A stretch of DNA of 64,000 nt from NCBI RefSeq assembly GCF_008831285.2, contig NC_045148.1:3350001-3414000 (forward strand), in the 5' to 3' direction. Made by a program: the position numbers and the translations under genes. Source of the stretch: Nymphaea colorata (lineage: Eukaryota > Streptophyta > Magnoliopsida > Nymphaeales > Nymphaeaceae). Under the pieces are notes generated by a model, which worked only from the letters and a program-made list of their open reading frames with translations, made no database searches and was not told where the DNA came from. Positions 24,001-36,000 of this stretch are shown one piece after another (the stretch's first letter is position 1; every line of letters starts with the position of its first letter).

Positions 24001-27000
24001 AACAATATCACGCGCAGCACCACTGCCACATGCCACTAATGTCACAACGACGATTATGCCAACATCTTCTAAGTATATGTATATTTTTCAAAGTCAGACA
24101 TAAGCAGTAATATCATAAGTTGTGCACAGACTTAACGACAGCCAACAAAAAAAACTTATTTTCAGACAACTTCAGACCTTCCAACGTGACCTCAAACTTC
24201 AACGACATAAGAAAACAGTGTTGTGCGTCATTCCACGACTTCTACAAAAACAATCAGAATTGCCTGCACGACATTGGTTTCCTCCATACGAATTCAAGAA
24301 TGCATCGACTTAGGGTTTTAAGAAACCCTAACTTGAGCAAACAAATCTGCCCAAGATGTGAGCAGACTTGCTCACAGAAGTCTGCCCTAGAAAATCAGAC
24401 GTGAGAGAGTAGAAAGGAAGTACCAATAGATTGTGTAGGTCCACCGTCCACCAATAGATTGTGTAGGTCCCCAAATGTTCATGTTACAGCCGACAGTCTT
24501 GAGAGAGAAATGTCCTTAAGACATTAACCAATGTAGACTCCCTCACAGCTGTGCATATAAATTTCTGTTGATGTCCACAGCTTCAATGTATCCATGTCCA
24601 GAGATTGATATACATATATATATACTCACAGCTGTGCATATAAATTTCTGTTGATGTCCACAGCTTCAATGTATCCACGTCCAGAGATTGATATATATAT
24701 ATATATATATCTATATATATATATATATATATATATTTATTCATTTATCAGATCTGATATGATCCACATTTCAGAGCTGATCTTGTCGTCTCCCACACAG
24801 CAACGACCAATGTGATCTGGCCTGAATTTCTTCTTCAACAGCAGCAACTAAGAAGCTTCTGATACAACCCTTTTCAGTCTTCCACGTTCCAGATCAGAGA
24901 GAAAAAGAAAAACTGTTCCACAGCAACTCCCACCCGCAACTTCCACGTAGTTGCTTATGCTGCACTACATCCATGTTAGGGACCTAATCACACATACCTC
25001 TCACGTGTGATTAGGTTCCCCTTCCACACTGTCCACTATTTCTCGATCAGTAGAGAGAAGAGAGAAAGGAAGGGTAGAGAAAGAAAAGGAAATAAATAGG
25101 AAGAGATAAATAGGAGAAGAGATCACCGGAAAATCACATCAGCCACCATCGGAAAAGGATGGAGATAACCGGCTCTGATACCATGTTGCAAAAGATGGAG
25201 AAAAGAGAGGGAACACAAGAGAAGAGAGAGAGAGAGTGAGAACAAACAAAACGTTCTTTCATTGCTAACCCTCATCTCTTATTTAAAGAGAGAATAGGGG
25301 TCGGCTAGTGTCTTTACAGAAGAGAGACACAAAAAGATATAAATGACTCAAGAAGACTCTAACTTTTAAATAATCAGAAAACTATCACACTTAAATATAA
25401 ACTTCCTAATTTCAACACCTTGCATGCGCTGGGAAGTAAGTGCGGAAGAAGGAATCTCTGAACTGCTTCCATGAGATTGGTTGTTGGTTTGCGAACCGAA
25501 TATCATGCGTCAATTGCCACCACTACTTTGCATCACCCTTCAACAGGTATAAACCATAGTTCACTTTGTCTCCTTTTGGCATTTTTGAGGAGCTCAAAGA
25601 TGCACTCTACCTCCCCAATCCACTCCTTTGCCACGTCCAGGTCGCCATCGCTAGTAAAAACAGGCGGCTACATCGACATGAACTGTTTAAATGAGACCGA
25701 GGTCGCCTTTTTCTTAGGCAGCACACTAACGTCTCTTGTAGGTGGTATGTGGCTCCATTGGTTGTTGACCATCGACTAGACGAGAGAGGTCAGCGTCTGC
25801 AACGTCGTCGGCAGTATCACCTGCTGATCCACCGGTGGAGTATGCATTGGTGGGGTTAAGATTAATGATATGAACAAACCACACACATCCAAATACTTTT
25901 GGTGGCAAGTGAAACAGAGGTGAAGTTAGAATAAAGCAGCTGAATAGAAATTTATAATCAATGGAATACAAAGGCATTTTGTAGAGGAGGTAGCAAGATG
26001 TGAGAAATAGCATCTCCCCAAAAAGGCGAATGCATATTGGTTTGAAGCATGAGGGTGCATGCAACATTAAGGAGACGCCTATGCTTATGTTTGCAACCCC
26101 ATTTTTTTGGGAGGTATGAACACATGAATATTGATGATAGTTTGTTACTAACACCAAGGATTATTTACTACAAAAGTTTGTTGCCAAAGATCTTAGTCTT
26201 GTCAAATTCTTCTTAGAAATAAATGTTGCAAGTTATAAGGAAGATATTATGTTGTCATAGGAGGAAGTGTGTTATGAATCTTTTACAGGAGATAGAGATG
26301 TTGGGTGCAAAACCCGTTGTCTATTCCTATGAATCAAAAAATTCACTTGGCAGGTAAGGAGTCAGAGGATGTAGATAGTAAGTCATATCGGTCTTTGATA
26401 GGTAAACTCCTATATGTCACTGTCACAAGACCTGATATATCCTTAGCTGTTGGGAAGCTAAGTCAGTTTATGGACAAACCGTGGAAGGTGCATTGGGATG
26501 CAATAATGTTGGTACTCAAATATTTAAAATCCTTTCTTGGAAAAAGTCTTTTAAAGGCTCATCTCTTGGTATTACTGCTTTTACTATTGCTGATTATGCA
26601 ACGATTTGTTGATGATAGAAAGTCCACCATGGGTTTTTGTGTCTTGTTGGATAAAATCTCATATCCTACAGGAGTAAGAAACAAGGAGTTGTAGCTAGAT
26701 CAAGTGCAAATTGGAAGATATAGTTATGATGCAAACTGCGATAGAGTCATGGGTAAATGCTTGCATGTCTGGGAATTCAAGTATCTTTACCTATTGTAGA
26801 AATACGAACAAGACGAAGAAGAAGAGAAACAATGATCACGATGTAACGTGGAAAACCCTCAACACGAGGGAGAAAAAACCACGAATGAGGAGGAGTTGGT
26901 GCCCACTAGCAGCCAGACTCTCTCTCTCTAAAGATTATCATTAACTCATAAGGATTAGGGTTACATGACTTAAGTAGAGCCCAAAACGGGCTACAAGGCG

Positions 27001-30000
27001 GGTCGGGTATGGATCCGGACCCGAAACCCACAATCTATCAACACTCCCCCTCAAGTTGGGCGTACATATCAAACATGCCCAACTTGGATACATTCCTCTC
27101 AAATGAAGCTGAAGGAAGAGCTTTCGTCAGAACATCAGCAGTTTGGTCTTCAGACTTCATGTAAGGTAAGATCAACTCTTTCGCATCAATCCTTTCCCGA
27201 ATGAAGTGACGATCAATTTCAACATGTTTTGTTCTGTCGTGAAGTACAGGATTGTTGGCTAAGTTGATTGCAGACTTGTTATCACAATACATCTTCATAG
27301 GTCCTTCAATCTCTATTCCAATGTCAGTCAACAATATCTTCAACCATAATAACTCTGACACTCCCATAGCAACTGCCCTATATTCTGCCTCTGCACTGGA
27401 TCTAGAGCAAACATCCTGTCTCTTGCTCCTCCATACAACAAGGTTTCCTCCCAAGTAGACACAGTACCCTGTAGTGGATCGTCTGGTATCACCACAACCT
27501 GCCCAATCCGCATCAGAATAGCCCTCGATTTCCACAGTCTCTTGTTTCACATACAGGAGTCCCTTACCAGGATTTTTCTTCAGGTAGCATAGCACTCTGT
27601 CCACAGCCTTCAGATGTGCATCGGTTGGCGCATGCATGAATTGGCTCAAAACATTCACCACAAAGGTGATATCAGGTCTCGTGAGGGTAAGATAAATTAG
27701 CTTCCCAACCAAACGTTGATATCTTCCCTTGTCTTCTTCACAGAGAGGCTCTCCATCTCTGAGACTCAACTTGTGCCCAGTGTCAAAAGGGGTAGGAGTA
27801 GGTCTACATCCCAATTTACCAGTTTCTTCCAGCAGGTCTAATGTATATTTCCTTTGGTTTAGTACAAGACCAGTACTAGACCTAGCAACCTCCATACCAA
27901 GAAAATACCTTAGTTTTCCAAGATCTTTGAGGTCGAATTCTGTAGCCAGTAACCCTTTTAGCTTGATAATCTCTTCCTCATCATCTCCAGTAACAATCAT
28001 GTCATCTACGTAGACGAGCAGGAGAGTAACCTTGCTCTCCTTCTTCTTCACAAACAGAGTGTGATCTCCATTTCCTTGTTTGTATCCATGACGTATCATC
28101 ACTCTTCTCAGTCGTTCAAACCACGCTCTGGGCGATTGCTTAAGGCCATACAATGCCTTTTTCAGCTTACAACACATTTCTGGTTCTTCATATCCTGGAG
28201 GCATATGCATATATACTTCTTCTTCGAGGTCACCATTGAGGAATGCATTCTTAACATCCAGTTGATACATCTTCCACTCCTTCATCACAGCTAGGGATAT
28301 AACCACCCTCACAGTCTTCATTTTCGCAACAGGAGCAAAGGTTTCCAAGTAATCAATTCCATATTTCTGGCTAAATCCCTTGGCCACAAGTCGAGCTTTA
28401 TATCTTTCAACACTCCCATCTGGTTTGTACTTGATGGTATACACCCATTTGGATCCAACTAGGTGAGCGGCTTCAGGAATCTTCACCACTTCCCATGTCA
28501 AGTTTCTTCTTAGGGCATCTATTTCTTCTTTCATTGCATCGGCCCACTTGGAGTCACTTTGAGCTTCAGCGACAGTCCTGGGAATCACAACCAAAGAAAG
28601 AGTAGAAACAAAACACTTGTAATCTTTCCCAAGTCTGGAATAAGAAACAAAATTACCAATAGGGTGTTGAGTACATGACCTGACACCCTTTCTCAGGGCA
28701 ATGGGAAGATCGTCATTCTTCTTTTCAACCTCATCATGGGTCTCCACGGTCTCCTCGGTAGGACTTGGTTCATCCAGGGAAGGAGTGGCATTGGGATTGG
28801 AAGTAGATCTAGCATCACAAGTCATCACCTCTGTCCGAGTACCTCGTCTAGAGTAGAACTGTCCAAACAACTGAGGGCCTTCCTTCTCAATGCTATTGTC
28901 ACCCCTTTCCTCATTCTCAGGCACATCAACAGTATTAAGTGATTCTGTTTTCTTGTAGTCCAAAAAATCTATAAACTGAAGTTCCTGTCTCTGAGAATAC
29001 TCTTCCCTGCCCACAGACTGCTCCCCCTGAAGAGGATTCACACCAAAGTAAGAGGCATGTTCCAAGAAGGTAACATCCCTCGTAACATAAGCTCGACCAG
29101 TAATAGGATCAATACATTTGTATCCTTTTTGCGTAGGGGAGTATCCAACAAAGACACCTTTGATAGACCTAGGATCAAGTTTCTTGACATTTGGACTGTG
29201 ATCATGGATAAAACATACACAACCAAAAACACGAGGAGGAAGAGGAAATGGTGGACGACTGCCAGGAAGCAACGAGTGGGGAGTCCTACCATTCAAAACA
29301 CGACTGGGCATGCGGTTAATAAGATAGGCACTAGTAAGAACTGCATCACCCCAATAGTGTTTAGGAAGATTTCTCTGAAACAAAAGAGCCCTGGTGACAT
29401 TAAGAAGTTGACGATTTTTCCTTTCAGCTACCCCATTTTGAGGGGGGGTGTAACTACAGGATGTCTCGTGAACAATCCCCCGGTGTCTAAGAAACTCCTC
29501 AACAGGCCGACACATGTACTCACGGGCATTATCGGACCTGAAAGTTTTAACATTCGCACCATACTGGGTATGCACAAGAAGAATAAATGTCTCGATGATT
29601 CGAGGAACCTCGCTGCGGTCTTTTAACAAGTATATAAATGTAGCACGAGAGAAATCATCAATGAAAGTGATAAAATACTGGAAACCTTGACGGGTATGAA
29701 TGCCCGAAGGTCCCCATACATCAGAGTGAATCAGAGAAAAAGCTTCATTAGCACAACTAGAAGAAAGAGGGTACGAAGCCCTCACATGTTTGGCAAACTG
29801 ACAAACATCACAAGAAATGGAAGACACATCAAAGGAGGAACACAAGTCTGGAAACAAATGTTTCAAAATCCCAAAAGGTAAATGCCCAAAACGTTCATGC
29901 CAGTACATAAAAGACTGAAGACAATCTTCTCTTCTCTTATCTGTCTTGCGGATCGCTGTCAACAGAGCAGTAGCCACACGTATGGGAAGACGATATAATC

Positions 30001-33000
30001 CATCAGAAGCTAAACCAATCCCAATCCTCTTCCCTGTCACCAAGTCCTGCAAAACACAACGATCGGCAGAGAATATAAGTTCACAATTCAATTCTTTAGT
30101 AAGTCTACTGACTGATAAGAGATTTAAAGGAAACTGGGGAACATGTAAAGCGCCCTGCACATGAAATTTGTCCAACAAGGACAGAGTGCCTTCGCCTGCC
30201 ACACAGGTAGAGGAACCATCTGCAAGAGAAACACGTTCCCTTCCCGAGGACAACTTATACTCATGAAACAATTTTGGGTTACCTGTCATGTGATGAGTAG
30301 CACCACTATCGACAATCCATTCCCCCACAGAAGAGTTACCTTGATTGCCAATAGCTGCAAGAGCATGATTAGCTGTAGTTCCCTCTGAGGTCTCAGTCTT
30401 GTTGACATCGAGCCTGCCCAAATAAGCCCTTAGTTCACGAAGCTGGTCAGCAGAAATGGAGACTTTTTCTCCACTAGAGGCTTGCACCTCAGACACGGGC
30501 GTTCTCCCAGTCAAAGATCTCCCTCTGTTCCCCTTCTTTTCTGGATGAAGATCCCAGCAATAATCCACAGTGTGACCTGTCTTCTTGCAGTGAGTGCACC
30601 GGCGAAGAGACCTAGATGGGCCGCCAGGACCACGACTCACGAGAGCAGATCTCTCGTTATAGGGCACAAGTTCCCTCTTCCCTTCTTTTGTAACAAGCCT
30701 TCGCTGTTCTTCCGCTTCAACACAGGAGTACACATCTTCAATACTGGACACCTCCCCTGAATTCAAAATCTGACTTCGAACACCTTCAAACTCATCATTT
30801 AAACCTGCTAAAAATAGGAACACCCTGTTTTCCCATTCATGAGCAACATAGAGCGCCTGATCATGGGGACAATGCCAAGGAATATCAGAATGATAGTCAA
30901 GCTCTTCCCACTTGGCTTTCAAAGCCCCATAGTACTCTGCAACAGACGAGGTCCCTTGTCGAATGCCATAGACTGTCTTCATTACTTGGTAAGTACGAAT
31001 TGCGGTCTTCTTTTGGCCATACATTTGCTCGAGGACCACCCACATGTCTCTAGCAGTCTTCTTCCGAAGGATAAGGGGCTGAATATCGGCGGAAACGGAA
31101 TTGACAATCCAAGTTTTCACTTGATTATCCTCAAGAAACCAAGTATGCCACACATCACTTGTTCTTGCTGGTTCGGGGTTGCTCCCATCAATATAGGCCA
31201 TGCGACCACGGCCAGCAATCCCCATGGTCATAGCAGGCGACCACGAGAAATAATTATCCTTGGTGAGGCGAAGAGTGATGACCTGCATGGGAACATTCTC
31301 CGTTCTAAAAGCCCCTATTTCAGTGGGATTGGTGTTGACGGTTGACGAGGAAGAGGCTGCCATAATCACAGACCAGTAGGCAGCAAGGGCAGCAAGAAGC
31401 AATCACACGATACAACACCAAAAAACGGACAGAGAGCAGGAAACAGAACCAGGCAAAGCGGCGCGGCGCTGGGCGGGAACAGACCAGGCAGTCGGCGCGG
31501 CGCTGGGCGGAAACAGACCAGGCAGAGCGGCACGGCGCCGGAAAAGGACACGGCGTTGGGCGGAAAAAGACCGCCGCTGGACAGGTCGTCGTTTGGGCAG
31601 GCCGACGCTGGGCGGAAGCAGCAGAACGGGAACGCCGCTGGGCAGGCCGACGCTGGGCGGAAGCGGCTGCGCTAACCAGGGCGTCGCTGGGCCGGTTGTC
31701 GCTAGGCGGAGACGGCGGAATCCTGATCGGCGTTGATCAGGGCGGCGCTGGGCGGAGACGGCGGCGGGGTGACAGACGACGCTCGGGCACGAGCGTCGGG
31801 CACGGGCGAGACGATGAACAGTGTCGGGCGATTCTCCTCTAACACGGGCAAAAGACAACCAAAAACGCCGGAACTTCACGGCTCTGATACCATGTAGAAA
31901 TACGAACAAGACGAAGAAGAAGAGAAACAATGATCACGATGTAACGTGGAAAACCCTCAACACGAGGGAGAAAAAACCACGAATGAGGAGGAGTTGGTGC
32001 CCACTAGCAGCCAGACTCTCTCTCTCTAAAGATTATCATTAACTCATAAGGATTAGGGTTACATGACTTAAGTAGAGCCCAAAACGGGCTACAAGGCGGG
32101 TCGGGTATGGATCCGGACCCAAAACCCACAATCTATCAACACCTATGAAGATGATGTGTGGCAATAAAGCTGTAGTATACATTGTTAACAATCCTGTTTT
32201 TCATAAGATGACTAAGTACATTGAGGTAGACTGCCATTATATCAGGGATATGATATCTATTATTCATGTTGCTTTGGAGGATCAAGTTGCAAATTTGTTC
32301 ACTAAACCTTTTCCTATTTAGGAATTTTCTAGACGTTGTATAACAAGCTGAGCATGGTTGATACATATGCTCCAAATTGAGGAGAAGTGCTAAGAAATAA
32401 GGTCGTTAGGTGGTCTTATGCAACATTGAAAAATCATATGGTTATTTTTATTATTTTTTTTGTTTTGGTGGACTACTATGTAGGCTCTTTTTACTGCCCT
32501 AATCACTATAAAAACGTGATTGGGGCTTTCTGATGAAATTTTGATTCCTTGTTCTATTTCAACCTGGCTTCTACAGTTATTTTCTTTAATCATTCTGGTT
32601 TATTGAAGATATGCATATGTGTATGTGTATCTGTTTCTTTTTGTGTGCATGTGTATATGCATGAACGATGACTGCTTCTCTTATCTCTCCTCTCTTCATT
32701 CAATTTTTTTTATCAATTGCTTAGATGCATATCTATGCAATATATGTTCAAAAATCTTCTTAGATAGATCTTATTTACGTACATGACTATCTGTTTCAGG
32801 AATTAAGAGTATGCTTCCAAGGAGGGAATTGTACTTAAAGACAATTAACATATTCCCCATAAAATCATGTTCAGGATTTAGTGCTGAAAGTTGGCCTCTT
32901 AGTGCAACTGGTATGTTTTGTCATTTAGAAGCATTTATTGTTGTTACGGTGTTGTATAAAGTTGGTGCATTAGTGATTTGCTTATTTTGTGTAGTTACAT

Positions 33001-36000
33001 AGAAGTGAGAAGAATTTGCCTTACCTCTCTGCGTAAGAAACTTTGAAGGTTCTTGTGTTTGTCATTTGACATATTTAAGTCCACTACTTAGGAGATTGGT
33101 ACATTGATATAATATGGTGATTTTGGATGTAAGTGTTTGAATGTAAGTTAATAACAGAACGTGAAGTTTATAGAAACTAGTGCAGGAAGTAAGTTATGAA
33201 CCTATCTTTAGGATAAGATATGTGACAATCAGCTCTTGCATTAGTTAGGCTGTCAAAATTCTTTCTCGTAAACTCAAATTTTACAGGAATAGTATGAATG
33301 AAGGAATAACTAGTAATGTGCTGTTTTCAGTCTACAACAGAAATGACTTTCTTACCAGTCATATCTTGTGACTCCTTTCAATTTGATCTTGAAGGTCCTT
33401 CTTAATTGAATTGTTGAAGTTCTTAAGGTCAGATAAGACAGATACTCCCAGTTGTGTCTTAACATAGTGCAACTTGTATGTTGCAATTTGTTGGTAATCA
33501 GTATTATTGATTGTCTCTGCTTAATTTCTACCATTATTATTGTTGAGAGAAATATTTATATGTTGTTGGTAGTTTAAGGAAATTATTATTAGTTAGTGGT
33601 GTTATTTAGAAATTCTATTTTGAGTCGTTTATTATTATTTTTTTTTGTAATGAGTGACGACTCTGGTTCTCAACAATTTGAACATGTCATCAAGGTGTAA
33701 GATTTTGAATATGTAACACCAAACCACCGGATGGAGTCTTCAGTAGATACAAAATGAGGAGAGGAATAGACTGCTCATGCAAGAGAAAGAGAGAAGAATG
33801 AGGGCAGCCACATTGACGCCTGCCTCTTGTTATCATTATGTACTAATCACAATTTAGTATACAAACAAAATGCACAAAACAATATTAAAAATTACATGTA
33901 TGCCACCACCCATGCGTGTGGTTAAGATGAGTCCGGTCGGGTATGATCTGACTAGGCCCGACCCATATCTTAACTGCTCTCCTCAAGTTGTGCATGAGGT
34001 TTGATCATGGACAACTTGTTCTTCAATTCCCAGAAATGATGCCCTGTGAGACCCTTGGTAAATAGAACAACCACTTGTTGAGACGTGGGTATATAAGTAG
34101 GAACAATTTCTTTTCCTCAACCTTCTGGCGAATGAAATGTTGATCAATCTCTATATGCTTAGTACGATAATGTCAGATAAGATTGAAAGCAGTCTTGATG
34201 GTATTTTGGTTATCACAAAATAGAGATGATTGGGTAATAGGAAGAGAAAGTTCCCCAAGCAGATGACGCAACCATGAAGCTTCAGTCGTGCCGGCAACCA
34301 TTGTCCTATATTCTGCTTTAGTGCTCGATCTGGCAACTGCACATTGTTTCCTGCTACTCTAGCAAACAAGATTGGAGTTAAGGAAGATATAGTAACCTAA
34401 AACTGATCGTCTATCATCTGGATCACCGGCCCAATCTGTCTGTATGTATATTGGATCGGGTCTGTTCAGACCCGATCCACTTTCTTTCTTTTTTCACGCC
34501 TAAACATATTAGGCGGTGGTATCTCTTGTAATTACTTCATGTTTTATTCCTTTTGTTGTAACCTGATTAGGTCATGTTTTAATATAGAGATCAAGCATCG
34601 TGTGGCTGCATTGGCCGACGACATTCTCTCCTTCATTACTTCCCTTCTATTCTCTATTCTCCATCCCCCTTATTATCAAACGGAGAGACGTGGTCTCATG
34701 GTATTTTGAGAAATTCTTACATGGTATCAGAGCCAGGTTACATCGTCCTCCGGTGAGTGATTTCCGTTTGATATAATCTGCCCTAATTTCTGCCGTGATT
34801 ATTCCTAAGTTCTGTTTCTGCCCTAAATCCCACGATTTGCTCTAATCTGCCCTAAATCCCATGTTTTGCCCTAATTTCTGCCTAAGTTTTGTTTCTGCCC
34901 TAAATCCCATGATTTGCCCTAATCTGCCCTAAATCCCACGATTTTCCCTAATTTCGGTTGCTACAATTCGCCCTAATTTCTGTCGTTGCCTTTAAATTCT
35001 GCCCAAAACTTCAAATCGCCTGCCCTAATCTTCTCTAATCAGTCATGGATCAGCCGACCCCTTCTCTTCTATCCTCCAGTTTCCTCTCCCAACTCATCTC
35101 TCAAAAACTGAACCATAGCAATTATTTGACTTGGAAACGTCAAATTGTCCCATTTATTAAAAGCCATAGACTGTATGGGCACATCGATGGGACTACTCCA
35201 GCACCTCCAAAGTATATTGACCGTGAAGTAAAGAAGACAGCCGTGGGAGATAAAGGTGAAATTAGTTTTGAATATGAAACTTTTACTGAGAACAATCCTG
35301 AATATGAAGTTTGGCTGGCTCACAACCAGTCCCTTGTTGCTTATATCACTTCTACCTTGTCAGAGGAGGTATTGGGAGGTATTGATGATGATTTAACTGC
35401 CCTAGAGTTGTGGTCTATCCTTGCCACAACATATTCTCAAGTCTCGGAAGCACGTGTTCTACAATTAAGAAGGCAATTTCAGGACATCAAGCGTGGGACG
35501 CGTACAGTTTTGAAATATTTGAATGAAATCAAGAGTGTTAGTGATCAACTTGCTGCAATTGGACATCCTGTCAGCGACAAGGACAAAGTCCAACAAGCCT
35601 TGAGTGGACTGGGAACAAAATTTGATATTTTCTGCACAACCTTGGAAGTCCTACCCGTTCTCCCATCTTTTGAAGATCTGAAGGCCAAGCTTTTTCAACA
35701 CAAAGCTAGTTGTGTTCAGCGACAGAATTTGATTCCTTCTAATAGCCACAATGTACTAATCACAGGGACACATGCACTGCAAGGGAATCGCACTCGTCCT
35801 TGGACTTCTCAGGCAGGAATGGGAAGAGGGATTCTCCCAACACCACCAGACATGAATACTACCTCTGCCACATCTAGAAGGGTTCCAACTTGTTTCTATT
35901 GCAACAAAAGGGCGCATGTAAAATCAGAATGTTGGCACAACCCTCAGAACAAAAATAATCAGGTTAGGCGTGAGAACAGGGCAGCAGCAGGGTCAGCTTC

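Larger units (their letters stand above)
16702..25417 (-). mobile_element. Copia-B LTR retrotransposon (with hAT copy 2 nested)
   Basis: Flanked by target duplication CCTTG (16697-16701 and 25418-25422). 3' LTR 16702-16987, polypurine tract at 16988, decayed pol, protease split by hAT copy 2, repeat-rich leader region, primer-binding site 25171-25183, 5' LTR 25184-25417. No gag domain is recognisable in the ~1.5 kb upstream of the protease. It inserted into a Ty3/gypsy gag remnant. Non-autonomous as read. Confidence 0.93.
26795..32141 (-). mobile_element. Copia-A LTR retrotransposon, complete (5347 bp)
   Basis: Target duplication CCTAT (26790-26794 and 32142-32146). Two 249 bp LTRs differ at one base in my comparison (G/A near 27023 versus 32121), primer-binding site 31880-31892, polypurine tract at 27044, and one uninterrupted polyprotein ORF. 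All hallmarks of a recent, possibly still competent insertion. It entered an older + strand Copia remnant within the ABA3 intron and lies antisense to the host gene. Confidence 0.96.

Noticed and set aside
29057-29626. 189-codon + strand ORF
   Set aside because: Antisense to the intact Copia-A polyprotein, like the other + strand frames in 27252-31345.
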